From Thioclava marina (GTDB lineage: Bacteria; Pseudomonadota; Alphaproteobacteria; Rhodobacterales; Rhodobacteraceae): a DNA stretch of 64,000 bases. The notes under the pieces are model-generated. The model was not told where the DNA came from, searched no databases, and was given only the letters and a program-made list of their open reading frames with translations. Both the position numbers and the translations under genes were made by a program. How positions within the stretch are numbered: the first letter of the stretch is position 1; each line of letters opens with the position of its first letter. The stretch lies in assembly GCF_002020135.1 (NCBI RefSeq), contig NZ_MPZS01000001.1, positions 682,001 through 746,000 on the forward strand, read 5' to 3'. Shown here piece by piece: positions 52,121 to 60,390 of this stretch.

Positions 52121-52762
52121 ATGGCACTGTCCCGCTTTCGCTTCAGACGCTTCGGCAAGGAAGAACACGGCTCGATCCCGATCGAAGGGGTCATGGGGTT
52201 TTTGCTGCTCGCAGGTTGGCTTGTGCTGGCCTTCGAGATCTACGACGCGTTCCGCATGCGCGCCAAGGTGACCCGGGCCACCTCGACCGTAGCCGATATC
52301 ATCTCGCGTGAGCGCGACCCGTTCGGCCCCGCCTATGTGATGGGAATGAAGAAGATCTTCGACTACCTTGCGAAGAAATCGGATGATGAGCAGACATGGA
52401 TGCGGGTGACGATCGTCCGGTGCTGGGCCGATCCCTTCGCGCCCGACGCGCCTTGCAACGGGGCCGATCCAAACCGCAAGGTCACGCTGGTTGCCTCGGA
52501 TGCGACCAATATCGCTGACGTTTTCACGCAGGCCGCACTCGATGCCGAGGCCGACCGCATTCCCGTGCTCGCGCCCGGCGACACGGCGGCAATCGTCGAG
52601 ACATCCTACAGCTATCACCCGCTTTTCGGCATCGGCGACAAGTGGGTGTACCACGAGGGCGACCATCTCGGTCAGATTGGCCTGAGCAAGGGGCTTCGCT
52701 TCTCCAGTTTCATCGTGACGCGTCCGCGCGGGAACCGCTTCGTCTGGGATCCCACGAAGTAA
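52121..52762 (+). CDS. TadE-like pseudopilin
   Basis: A 213-residue membrane-anchored protein starting with a basic segment (SRFRFRRFGKEEHGSIPIEGV), then a helix around 25-45 (MGFLLLAGWLVLAFEIYDAF). The extracytoplasmic part has CWADPFAPDAPCNG and ends with IVTRPRGNRFVWDP. ATG 52121 follows GGGAGAGG. It completes the orphan Tad unit, 14 bases after the previous gene. TadE-family by N-terminal pattern. Confidence 0.83.
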   Translation: MALSRFRFRRFGKEEHGSIPIEGVMGFLLLAGWLVLAFEIYDAFRMRAKVTRATSTVADIISRERDPFGPAYVMGMKKIFDYLAKKSDDEQTWMRVTIVRCWADPFAPDAPCNGADPNRKVTLVASDATNIADVFTQAALDAEADRIPVLAPGDTAAIVETSYSYHPLFGIGDKWVYHEGDHLGQIGLSKGLRFSSFIVTRPRGNRFVWDPTK

Positions 52763-52877
52763 ATCCAACCCCGCCTCTGTGCATTCGCTGAGTGTTTTCG
52801 TGCGCATCTGTGCAATTGCGCAAAGCCGTGGCTTCCCTATCTGCTGACGTGAGACCGCATCAGCCGGAGGAAGCACA

Positions 52878-53789
52878 ATGTCGATCCGTCCCGTTCTCGA
52901 GACCCGCCGCGCCCAGCCCTTCATGGAAGGCGCGGGCGTCCACCTGCATCGCGCCTTCGGGTTTCAGGACCCGACCGAGGCCGACCCGTTCCTGCTCTTC
53001 GACGATTTCCGCAATGACCGCCCCGAGGATTACCTCCCCGGGTTCCCGTGGCACCCCCATCGCGGCATAGAGACGATCACCTATGTTCTGGCGGGCACCG
53101 TCGAGCATGGCGACAGCCTCGGCAATCGTGGCGAGCTCGGTGCGGGCTCGGTGCAATGGATGACGGCCGGGTCGGGCATCCTCCATCAGGAAATGCCCAA
53201 AGGCGACGCGCAGGGTCGGATGCATGGCTTCCAGCTCTGGGCGAACCTTCCTGCGGATCAGAAGATGACCGCGCCGCGATATCAAGACATCCAAGGCTCG
53301 GACATCCCCGAGGTGATCGACGATGACGGCACGGTGGCACGCATCGTCACCGGCGAGTTCTGGGGCAAGCGCGGCCCGGTCGACGGCATCGCCGCCGATC
53401 CGCAATATCTCGACATCTCGATCCCGCCGGGTGTGAAGAAGCGCCTCAAGGTCGACACCTACCGCCGCAGCTTCGCCTATGTCTTCGAAGGCGAGGCCGT
53501 CTTTGCCGACGCCTCCACCCCTTCGGGCGTGCTGCTCGAAAAGGAAGTGATGGGCCAAGAGGTCAACATCCGCGACCTGTCAGGCGACCGCACGCTGGTG
53601 CGTTTCGGCACGGGCGACGAGATCGTCGTTCAGGCGGGCGAGCGTGGCGTGCGCTTCCTGCTGATCTCGGGCGCGCCCATTCAGGAGCCCGTCGCCTGGC
53701 ACGGGCCGATCGTGATGAACACCCGCGAAGAGCTGATGACCGCGATGGCCGAGCTGCGCAACGGGACCTTCATCAAGCCCGCGCATTGA
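52878..53789 (+). CDS. Pirin family protein
   Basis: Bicupin pirin of 303 residues. The metal-binding half has PWHPHRGIETITYVL (57-71, two His) and a later HQEMPKG with His and Glu, the four-ligand iron site of pirins. A second cupin fills the C-terminal half (RSFAYVFEGEAVF; GERGVRFLLISG). Reported roles are quercetin 2,3-dioxygenase activity or redox-linked regulation; which applies is unknown. ATG 52878 follows GGAGG. Convergent with nadE, six bases apart. Confidence 0.92.
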   Translation: MSIRPVLETRRAQPFMEGAGVHLHRAFGFQDPTEADPFLLFDDFRNDRPEDYLPGFPWHPHRGIETITYVLAGTVEHGDSLGNRGELGAGSVQWMTAGSGILHQEMPKGDAQGRMHGFQLWANLPADQKMTAPRYQDIQGSDIPEVIDDDGTVARIVTGEFWGKRGPVDGIAADPQYLDISIPPGVKKRLKVDTYRRSFAYVFEGEAVFADASTPSGVLLEKEVMGQEVNIRDLSGDRTLVRFGTGDEIVVQAGERGVRFLLISGAPIQEPVAWHGPIVMNTREELMTAMAELRNGTFIKPAH

Positions 53790-53795
53790 GCGCGA

Positions 53796-55490
53796 TCAGG
53801 AGCGGAAGGGATCGGTCACGGGCTCGGTTTCGTGGCCCTGATCGCGCCAGCGATTGACGATCGGATAGCGGCGATCAAGCCAGAAAGCCCGGCGCGACAG
53901 GCGCGTGCCGGGCGCCGACTGGAAACGCTTCCACTCGGAAATATAGAGCAGATGCTCGACCTTCTTGATCGTCTCGCGTTCGAAACCCTGCGCCATCAGG
54001 TCAGAGACCGAGGCATCGTTCTCCACCAGCCCTTCGAGGATCGCATCGAGCACCGGATAGGGCGGCAGGCTGTCCTCGTCCTTCTGGTCGGGACGCAGTT
54101 CCGCCGAGGGCGGCTTATCGATGATCTCGACCGGGATCACCTCGCCCTCGGGGCCCTTCATCCACGGCCGGTGATTGGCATTGCGCCAGCGGCAGGTCTC
54201 GAAGACGCGGGTCTTGTAGAGATCCTTGATCGGGTTGTAGCCGCCCGACATGTCGCCATAGATCGTGGCGTATCCCACGGCCATCTCGGATTTGTTGCCG
54301 GTGGTCAGGAGCATCTCGCCGAACTTGTTCGACAGCGCCATCAGCATCACGCCACGCAGGCGCGACTGGATGTTTTCCTCGGTTACGTCGGGCTGCGTGC
54401 CCGCCATGAGATGCGAAAGCGCCTCCGAGACCGCATCGCGCGCACCATCAATGCGCACCGTATCGAGCCGCAGCCCCTGCCGCTTCGCCAGCTCCGCCGC
54501 ATCGTCCAGCGAGCCCTGCGAGGTATATTCCGAGGGCAGCATCACGCAATGGACAGCCTGAGGCCCCAAGGCATCCGCCGCGATCGTCGCGACCAGCGCG
54601 GAATCGATCCCGCCCGACAGGCCAAGGACGACCTTGGAAAATCCCGACTTGCGCAGGTAATCGCCCAAGCCTTCGACCATGGCGCGGTAATCCTGCTCCC
54701 ATTCCGAAGGCTGCGGATCGTCGCGGCCCTCGACACAGGCCCAGCCATCGTCCTCGCGGATGAAATCGACATGGTCGATGATCTCGTCGAAAGGCGCGAA
54801 TTGCGCAGCCAGCGCCCCGTGTCGGTTCAGCACGAAGCTCGCCCCGTCGAAGACCTGATCGTCCTGCCCGCCGACCGCATTGAGGTAGACGAGCGGCAGC
54901 CCGGTCTCGACCACGCGCGTCACCATATGGGTCATGCGGACGTCGAGCTTGCCGCGGTAATAGGGCGAGCCATTGGGCACGATCAGGATCTCGGCCCCGG
55001 TCTCGGCCAGCGTCTCGGCCACATCCGGGTGCCAGGCATCCTCGCAGATCGGGGTGCCGATGCGCACCCCGTTGATCGCGTAAGGTCCCGAGATCGGGCC
55101 GGAATCGTAGATACGGTATTCGTCGAAAATGCCGTGATGCGGCAGGTCGTGCTTGAGCATCCGCGCAACGAGCTTGCCATCCTTCCAGACCCAATAGGCG
55201 TTGAAATGACCCTCGTCGTCCCACCACGGCCCGCCGATCCCCAGCGCCGGCCCATCGGTGATGCGCGCGCCCAGAGCCTCCATCGCGGCGGTCGCATCGG
55301 CCACGAAAGCGGGCTTCGCGATCAGGTCCTGCGTCTGGTAGCCGGTGAGGAACATCTCGGGCAGCGCGACCATGTCGGCGCCCGCGCGCTTGCCCTCTTG
55401 CCAGGCGGCATAGGCCTTCTCGGCATTGGCCTCGAGCGCCCCGACGGTCGGGTTGAGCTGGGCCATGGTCAGGCGGAAACGATCGGCCAT
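53796..55490 (-). CDS. nadE: Glutamine-dependent NAD+ synthetase
   Basis: Last step of NAD synthesis, amidating deamido-NAD with glutamine as donor. The 564-residue protein has an N-terminal nitrilase-like amidase (MFLTGYQTQDL; KHDLPHHGIFDEYR; GTPICEDAWHPD with its catalytic Cys) and, from about 280, a synthetase domain with the P-loop LGLSGGIDSALVATI and TGNKSEMAVGYAT. ATG 55490 begins MADRFRLTMAQLNP; upstream codons are rejected. Divergence from phaZ is small; its leader is short. Confidence 0.96.
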   Translation of the reverse strand: MADRFRLTMAQLNPTVGALEANAEKAYAAWQEGKRAGADMVALPEMFLTGYQTQDLIAKPAFVADATAAMEALGARITDGPALGIGGPWWDDEGHFNAYWVWKDGKLVARMLKHDLPHHGIFDEYRIYDSGPISGPYAINGVRIGTPICEDAWHPDVAETLAETGAEILIVPNGSPYYRGKLDVRMTHMVTRVVETGLPLVYLNAVGGQDDQVFDGASFVLNRHGALAAQFAPFDEIIDHVDFIREDDGWACVEGRDDPQPSEWEQDYRAMVEGLGDYLRKSGFSKVVLGLSGGIDSALVATIAADALGPQAVHCVMLPSEYTSQGSLDDAAELAKRQGLRLDTVRIDGARDAVSEALSHLMAGTQPDVTEENIQSRLRGVMLMALSNKFGEMLLTTGNKSEMAVGYATIYGDMSGGYNPIKDLYKTRVFETCRWRNANHRPWMKGPEGEVIPVEIIDKPPSAELRPDQKDEDSLPPYPVLDAILEGLVENDASVSDLMAQGFERETIKKVEHLLYISEWKRFQSAPGTRLSRRAFWLDRRYPIVNRWRDQGHETEPVTDPFRS

Positions 55491-55606
55491 GAGGGTCCTC
55501 GCGCAGTGGTTCGGTTTCCATTTAGCAGAATGTGACCGGCAGAAAAGACCGGGCGGGAAAATGCCGCCATGCACGCCCCTGCCCTAGGCCCTTTCGCCGC
55601 AATGGC

Positions 55607-55632
55607 AAAGCGCCGCCCCAGGGGACGGCGCT
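55607..55632 (-). terminator. Rho-independent terminator of phaZ
   Basis: Leftward hairpin AGCGCCGTCCCC-T-GGGGCGGCGCT with one mismatch bulge, followed by TTT, 28 bases after the phaZ stop. Confidence 0.6.
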
Positions 55633-55659
55633 CGCGAAACTGATGAGGACGCGCCGCGC

Positions 55660-56970
55660 TCAGGTGGCTTCGGTCGCCTTCGCCGCCTTGTTGCGGATCG
55701 GGGTGACGGTCGCGGGTTTGCCCTTGCCCGGAACCGGGTTGGCCGCGTTCTCGTCGATGAACTCCAGCACCAGAGGACGGATATTGTTGCGCCAGTGCGA
55801 GCCCGCGAAGATGCCGTAATGGCCGGCATCCGGCTCGAGGTGCTGCTGCTTCATCGAATCCGGCACCCCTGTGCACAGATCGAGGGCCGCCACGCATTGG
55901 CCCGGGGCGGAGATGTCGTCCTTCTCACCCTCGACCGTCTTCACCGCGACCGTGGTGATCTTCGAGATATCGACCGGCTTGCCCGCAACCGTGAAACGGT
56001 TCTGCGCGATTTCGAGCCCCTTGAAGATACGCTCGACCGTCGAAAGGTAGAACTCGGCCGTCATGTCCATCACCGCGAGATATTCGTCATAGAAGCGGTA
56101 ATGCTTGTCGTGCTCGGAGCCTTCGCCATTCGCCTCGCTCCAGATCTTTTCCTGGAAGGCCTGGGCATGCTTGTCCATGTTCATCGAGATGAAAGACGCA
56201 AGCTGCATCAGCCCCGGATAGACCAGACGGCCCGCGCCCTTGTATTTGAAGCCCACGCGCTGGATCACCATCTGCTCGAGCTGGCCCATCGTCACACGGC
56301 GGCCGAAATCGGTCACTTCGGTCGCTGCGGCATCGGGGTCGATCGGCCCGCCGATCAGCGTCAGCGTACGCGGCTGCGCGGTCGGGTCTTCCTCGGCCAG
56401 ATAGGCAGTCGCCGCCAGCGCGAGAGGCGCGGGCTGGCAAACTGCGATAACGTTACAGTCCGGCCCCATCTTCTTCATGAAGTCGACGAGGTAGAGCGTG
56501 TAATCCTCGACGTCGAACTTGCCCTCGCTGACGGGGATGTCGCGCGCATTGTGCCAGTCGGTGACCCAGACATCGGCATCGGGCAGCAGCGAGGCCACGG
56601 TCGAGCGCAAGAGCGTCGCGTAGTGACCCGACATCGGCGCGACCAGAAGGATGCGGCGCTCCATCGGGGCACGCCCCTGCACATTGAAGTGAACGAGGCT
56701 GCCGAAGGGTTTGTCGACGACGGTCTCGACCTCGACGAGGTGATCGCGCCCGTCCTCGGCGGCGATCGAGTGAATGCCCCAGTCCGGCTTGATGACCATC
56801 CGTGCGAAGGAACGTTCAGTCACGCGGCCCCAGGCCGACATGATCTTGAACATCGGATGCGGCGCAAGCCCCCAGACCGGATAGGAAGCCATGGCGCGGG
56901 CAGAGGCCCCCATCCATTCGTTCGTGTTCCTGACGGTTTCCATCAGGTCATAGGACATGATTGATTTCAT
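55660..56970 (-). CDS. phaZ: Intracellular polyhydroxybutyrate depolymerase
   Basis: Breaks down stored PHB granules to hydroxybutyrate. The 436-residue protein belongs to the PhaZ group with a cysteine nucleophile, here C178 in AVCQPAPLAL, aligned with C183 of Ralstonia PhaZ1. Other family segments are DVWVTDWHNARDIP (133-146), GGPIDPDAA and LDLCTGVPDSMKQQHLEPDAGHYG with the His. No signal peptide, so it is cytoplasmic. ATG 56970 follows GAGGAG at seven bases. It is divergent from phaC across 113 bases, so synthesis and breakdown genes share a control region. Confidence 0.94.
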   Translation of the reverse strand: MKSIMSYDLMETVRNTNEWMGASARAMASYPVWGLAPHPMFKIMSAWGRVTERSFARMVIKPDWGIHSIAAEDGRDHLVEVETVVDKPFGSLVHFNVQGRAPMERRILLVAPMSGHYATLLRSTVASLLPDADVWVTDWHNARDIPVSEGKFDVEDYTLYLVDFMKKMGPDCNVIAVCQPAPLALAATAYLAEEDPTAQPRTLTLIGGPIDPDAAATEVTDFGRRVTMGQLEQMVIQRVGFKYKGAGRLVYPGLMQLASFISMNMDKHAQAFQEKIWSEANGEGSEHDKHYRFYDEYLAVMDMTAEFYLSTVERIFKGLEIAQNRFTVAGKPVDISKITTVAVKTVEGEKDDISAPGQCVAALDLCTGVPDSMKQQHLEPDAGHYGIFAGSHWRNNIRPLVLEFIDENAANPVPGKGKPATVTPIRNKAAKATEAT

Positions 56971-57083
56971 TTGCGACTCCTCGGGGAGGTCGGCAAACAC
57001 CGCCTCTGGACCAGTAAACGCCGCTTTACCCCAGGACTGCGGCAAGATTATGCTGTGTGAGAGGATAGGGAGGAAACATCATT

Positions 57084-58877
57084 ATGACAACCGAGGACGA
57101 GAACAAAATTGCTGCATCGCAGAAAATGCAGGAGAATCTCGCCCGGATCGAACAGCTCACCGAGCGCATGGTCGATGCAATCGCCCATAAGCGCCCGATG
57201 AACCCCGCGCTCGAAGGGCCCGGAGCCGATCTTTACCTGTCCTCGAGCGCCGCGCTGATGAAGGAGTGGCTGGAAAAGCCCTCGAAGATACTCGAGGCCC
57301 AGGTGAGCTACTGGGGACAGGCGATGAAGCATTACATGGAGGCACAGGAGGCGCTTTCCGCCGGCAAGATCGCACCGCCCGAAAATCCCGGCCCCGCCGA
57401 TCCGCGCTTCAAGAACCCGCTCTGGGACAGCCACCCCTATTTCAACTTCATCAAGCAGCAATATCAGATCGCCGCGAAGGGCGTTCAGGATGCCGTGGAT
57501 GCGATCGACGATCTCGACCCCGTCGACCGGCAGCGGCTCGAATACTTCTCGCGCCAGATCATCGACCTGATGTCGCCGACCAATTTCCTCGCCACCAATC
57601 CCGACGCGCTTGAAAAGGCGATCGAGACCGAGGGCGAGAGCCTGGTGAAGGGACTTGAGAACCTCGTACGCGACATCGAGGCGAACCGCGGCGATCTGCT
57701 GGTGACGCTGGCCGACAAGGACGCCTTCTCGGTTGGCGAGAACATCGGCACCGCCGAAGGCTCGGTCGTCTATCGCAACCGCCTGTTCGAACTGATCCAG
57801 TACAAGCCCACCACCGAGAAGGTCCACAAGACGCCGCTGATCATCTTCCCGCCCTGGATCAACCGCTTCTACATCATGGACCTCAAGCCGCAGAACTCAC
57901 TGATCCGCTGGATCGTCGATCAGGGCTTCACGCTCTTCGTGGTGAGTTGGAAGAACCCCGATTTCTCTTATGCGGATGTCGGCCTGGATGACTATGTCGA
58001 AGAAGGCTACCTGACCGCGATCGAGCAGGTGAAGCAGATCACCGGCGAGAAGAAGGTCAACGCGGTCGGCTATTGTATCGCGGGCACGACGCTGTCGCTG
58101 ACCCTTGCACTGCTCAACAAGCGCAAGGACAAGTCGATCAACTCGGCCACCTTCTTCACCACGCTGACCGACTTCTCCGATCAAGGGGAGTTCGCCGTCT
58201 TCCTGCAAGACGATTTCGTCGACGGGATCGAACGCCAGTGCAAGGCCGACGGGGTGCTTTCGAGCTACTTCATGTCGCGCACCTTCTCCTTCCTGCGTTC
58301 GCGCGACCTGATCTACCAGCCCGCGATCCGTAGCTACATGATGGGCGAGGCCCCGCCCGCTTTCGACCTGCTGTTCTGGAACGGCGACTCCACCAACCTT
58401 CCCGGCAAGATGGCGATCGATTATCTGCGCGGGCTCTGTCAGAAGAACCGTTTCGCGGGCGACGGCTTCGAGGTCCTGGGCGAGACGGTTCAGGTCTCGG
58501 AGGTGAAAGTGCCGCTGATGGCGATCGCCTGCGAGACGGATCACATCGCACCCTGGGTCGCCTCCTTCAACGGGATCGCGAAAATGGGATCGAAGGAGAA
58601 GACCTTCATCCTCTCGGAATCGGGTCACATCGCCGGGATCGTGAACCCGCCCAGCAAGAAGAAATACGGTCATTACACCTCCACCGCACCGATCGCGAAT
58701 CCCGCGCAGTGGAAGGCCGAGGCGACGTTTCACGAGGGCAGCTGGTGGCCACGCTGGAGCGAATGGCTGGCGAAAAAGTCGGGCGCGATGGTGCCCGCGC
58801 GAGCACCCGGAGACGCCGAGCATCCGGTTCTTGCAGACGCGCCAGGCACTTACGTGAAAGAGATCGTGCAGATCTGA
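57084..58877 (+). CDS. phaC: Class I polyhydroxyalkanoate synthase
   Basis: Polymerises hydroxyacyl-CoA into PHB at the granule surface. The 597-residue, class I-length protein has the lipase-like box GYCIAGT with nucleophile C331, the acid D486 (ETDHIAPW) and the base H515 (SGHIAGIVNPP). Ala replaces the second Gly of the usual GxCxGG, common in this group as I recall. The N-terminal 240 residues are the helical region of PhaC. Followed by phaP and phaR on the same strand, divergent from phaZ. Confidence 0.96.
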   Translation: MTTEDENKIAASQKMQENLARIEQLTERMVDAIAHKRPMNPALEGPGADLYLSSSAALMKEWLEKPSKILEAQVSYWGQAMKHYMEAQEALSAGKIAPPENPGPADPRFKNPLWDSHPYFNFIKQQYQIAAKGVQDAVDAIDDLDPVDRQRLEYFSRQIIDLMSPTNFLATNPDALEKAIETEGESLVKGLENLVRDIEANRGDLLVTLADKDAFSVGENIGTAEGSVVYRNRLFELIQYKPTTEKVHKTPLIIFPPWINRFYIMDLKPQNSLIRWIVDQGFTLFVVSWKNPDFSYADVGLDDYVEEGYLTAIEQVKQITGEKKVNAVGYCIAGTTLSLTLALLNKRKDKSINSATFFTTLTDFSDQGEFAVFLQDDFVDGIERQCKADGVLSSYFMSRTFSFLRSRDLIYQPAIRSYMMGEAPPAFDLLFWNGDSTNLPGKMAIDYLRGLCQKNRFAGDGFEVLGETVQVSEVKVPLMAIACETDHIAPWVASFNGIAKMGSKEKTFILSESGHIAGIVNPPSKKKYGHYTSTAPIANPAQWKAEATFHEGSWWPRWSEWLAKKSGAMVPARAPGDAEHPVLADAPGTYVKEIVQI

Positions 58878-58902
58878 TTTTCGCTCTCCAATTGTAAAAT
58901 TT

Positions 58903-58913
58903 CTGCGTCGCAG
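58903..58913 (+). promoter_or_regulatory. PhaR operator 1 upstream of phaP
   Basis: CTGC-GTC-GCAG, an exact match to the CTGC-N3-GCAG site described for Paracoccus PhaR. It lies 26 bases after the phaC stop and 118 bases before phaP. Confidence 0.8.
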
Positions 58914-58924
58914 CATCTCCGGGC

Positions 58925-58953
58925 TTGAAATGCTGCGCCGCAGCATGTATGTA
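58925..58953 (+). promoter_or_regulatory. phaP promoter overlapped by PhaR operator 2
   Basis: TTGAAA (58925-58930) and TATGTA (58948-58953) are 17 bases apart. Operator CTGC-GCC-GCAG (58933-58943) lies between them, so a bound PhaR would block RNA polymerase. The -10 is weak. Confidence 0.6.
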
Positions 58954-59020
58954 CGTTACGTAAGCAAACGGGCCCTGCCGACGTTCCAACCTACGGGCCC
59001 CAACCCAATGGAGCATTACA

Positions 59021-59470
59021 ATGGCCAAGACCCAAGACTACACCAAGATCATGCAGGACATGATGGCGAGCTTCCCCGTCGACACCGCGAAATTCCAGGA
59101 AGCCTTCAAGTCGCAAGCCGCACTGGGCGAGAAGATGTCGAAAGTGGCTCTCGATGCCGCCGAGAAGACGGCCGAAATCTCGACCAAGTGGACCAAGGGC
59201 ACGCTCTCCAAGGTTGGTGAACTGACCAAGACCAAGGAAGAGCCGGCCGACTACGCCAAGGCTGTGAGCGACTTCGCGTCGGCTTCGGCTGAAATGGCTG
59301 CCGAGAACATGGCTGCCTTCGCCGAGATCGCGAAGAAGGTCCAGATGGATACCGTCGAGCTCATGATGGCTGCTGGCAAGGACATGTCGGCCGAAGCGAC
59401 CGCGACCGTGAAGAAGGCGACCGCCGACATGACCGCGGCCACCAAGAAAGCCGCCGCGGCTGCGAAGTAA
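59021..59470 (+). CDS. phaP: Phasin, granule-associated protein
   Basis: A 149-residue phasin coating PHB granules and controlling their size. It is highly helical, beginning KTQDYTKIMQDMMASFPVDT and ending with an Ala/Lys-rich segment (TKKAAAAAK). Amphipathic helices without a signal peptide fit binding to the hydrophobic granule surface. It is expected to be abundant; its promoter carries two PhaR operators and it is followed by a strong terminator. Repressed by PhaR when no PHB is present, derepressed as granules titrate PhaR. Confidence 0.93.
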   Translation: MAKTQDYTKIMQDMMASFPVDTAKFQEAFKSQAALGEKMSKVALDAAEKTAEISTKWTKGTLSKVGELTKTKEEPADYAKAVSDFASASAEMAAENMAAFAEIAKKVQMDTVELMMAAGKDMSAEATATVKKATADMTAATKKAAAAAK

Positions 59471-59522
59471 GTTCCTCCCGTAGCTCCCGGCCTCCTCCTC
59501 CCTGCCGGGACAGCGGAACCTC

Positions 59523-59555
59523 GGGCGCGCCTTTCCGGCGCGCCCTTTTTCTTTT
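59523..59555 (+). terminator. Rho-independent terminator of phaP
   Basis: GGGCGCGCC (59523-59531) and GGCGCGCCC (59537-59545) form a perfect nine-base stem with loop TTTCC, followed by TTTTTCTTTT. Confidence 0.93.
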
Positions 59556-59562
59556 GTTGCTT

Positions 59563-59574
59563 TTGCGCGCGCAG
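59563..59574 (+). promoter_or_regulatory. Imperfect PhaR operator upstream of phaR
   Basis: TTGC-GCGC-GCAG differs from CTGC-N4-GCAG at one position. A second imperfect site, CTGC-AAC-GCAA, is at 59588-59598. Both precede phaR (start 59622), fitting autoregulation. Confidence 0.5.
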
Positions 59575-59621
59575 CGTCTCACAATCGCTGCAACGCAAAA
59601 ATCCGGGGAGGATCGCACCAC

Positions 59622-60173
59622 ATGGCCGAAGACGAAAAGCCCTTGCTGATCAAGCGCTACGCGAGCCGCCGTCTCTACAATACCGAGACCAGCGATTACG
59701 TGACGCTCGAAGATATCGCGAAGTTCATCCGCGACGGTCGCGAGGTGCAGATCGTCGATCTCAAATCCGGCGACGACCTGACGCGGCAATACCTGCTGCA
59801 AATCGTCGCCGAGCACGAGAGCCGCGGCGAGAACGTTCTGCCGGTCGATGTGCTGACCGATCTCGTGCGCTCCTATACCGGGGCCGCGCAATCGGTGGTG
59901 CCGCAATTCCTCGCCGCCAGCTTCGAGATGCTGCGCGAGGGCCATTCGCAGATGCTCGAGAACATGAACAAGATGCCCAACCCGATGGCCACCATGCCCG
60001 GCTTCGAGGCGCTTCAGGCCCAGCAGCAGGCCTTCCTCAAGAACATGATGGCTGGCTGGGGTACTGCCGGTTCCTCAGGCCCCGCGCCCGAGGGTGGCGG
60101 CGACGAGCGCGGAGAGCTCGACGCGATCAAGAAACAGCTCGCAGACCTGCAAAGCAAGCTCAACAAGATGTAA
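59622..60173 (+). CDS. phaR: PHB synthesis repressor PhaR
   Basis: DNA- and PHB-binding repressor of phaP and itself, 183 residues. The N-terminal domain has LIKRYASRRLYNTETSDYVTLEDIAKFIRDGREVQ-type sequence (read here as LIKRYASRRLYNTE and YVTLEDIAKFIRDG), the PHB/PHA accumulation regulator DNA-binding region. A second domain (QYLLQIVAEHESRGE) and a Met/Gln-rich helical part follow; the C-terminus is a coiled coil (IKKQLADLQSKLNKM). It starts after an SD GGGGAGG and ends just before a terminator. Confidence 0.95.
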   Translation: MAEDEKPLLIKRYASRRLYNTETSDYVTLEDIAKFIRDGREVQIVDLKSGDDLTRQYLLQIVAEHESRGENVLPVDVLTDLVRSYTGAAQSVVPQFLAASFEMLREGHSQMLENMNKMPNPMATMPGFEALQAQQQAFLKNMMAGWGTAGSSGPAPEGGGDERGELDAIKKQLADLQSKLNKM

Positions 60174-60180
60174 GCGACAA

Positions 60181-60201
60181 GGCGCCCCGTGGCGCCTTTT
60201 T
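60181..60201 (+). terminator. Rho-independent terminator of phaR
   Basis: GGCGCC-CCGT-GGCGCC followed by TTTTT, eight bases after the phaR stop. Confidence 0.85.
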
Positions 60202-60311
60202 GCCGCGCGGGATCAGCGTCCCGCACAGGCAAGCATCGCCGTCCCCTCCACGTGTCTTACGCAGGCGGTGATCATGGTGGCACTGGTGACGAGGGCTCGA
60301 CCGGCGCATGA

Positions 60312-60372
60312 GGGGCGCTGCCCCTCGGCGCTTCGCGCCTCACCCCGGGATATTTGAACCAATCCGAAAACA
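60312..60372 (+). repeat. GC-rich double hairpin plus conserved tail, extragenic-repeat-like
   Basis: GGGGC-GCT-GCCCC (60312-60324) and GGCGC-TTC-GCGCC (60327-60339) are followed by CACCCCGGGATATTTGAACC and an A-rich end. Many Rhodobacterales genomes carry extragenic elements of this kind (hairpins then a CCGG-ATATTT-like tail) as I recall; a possible relative is CGGATTTGGAAAGATAAAA at 7191-7209 downstream of purF. Confidence 0.4.
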
Positions 60373-60390
60373 AGCGCAGGTCGCGAGGCC

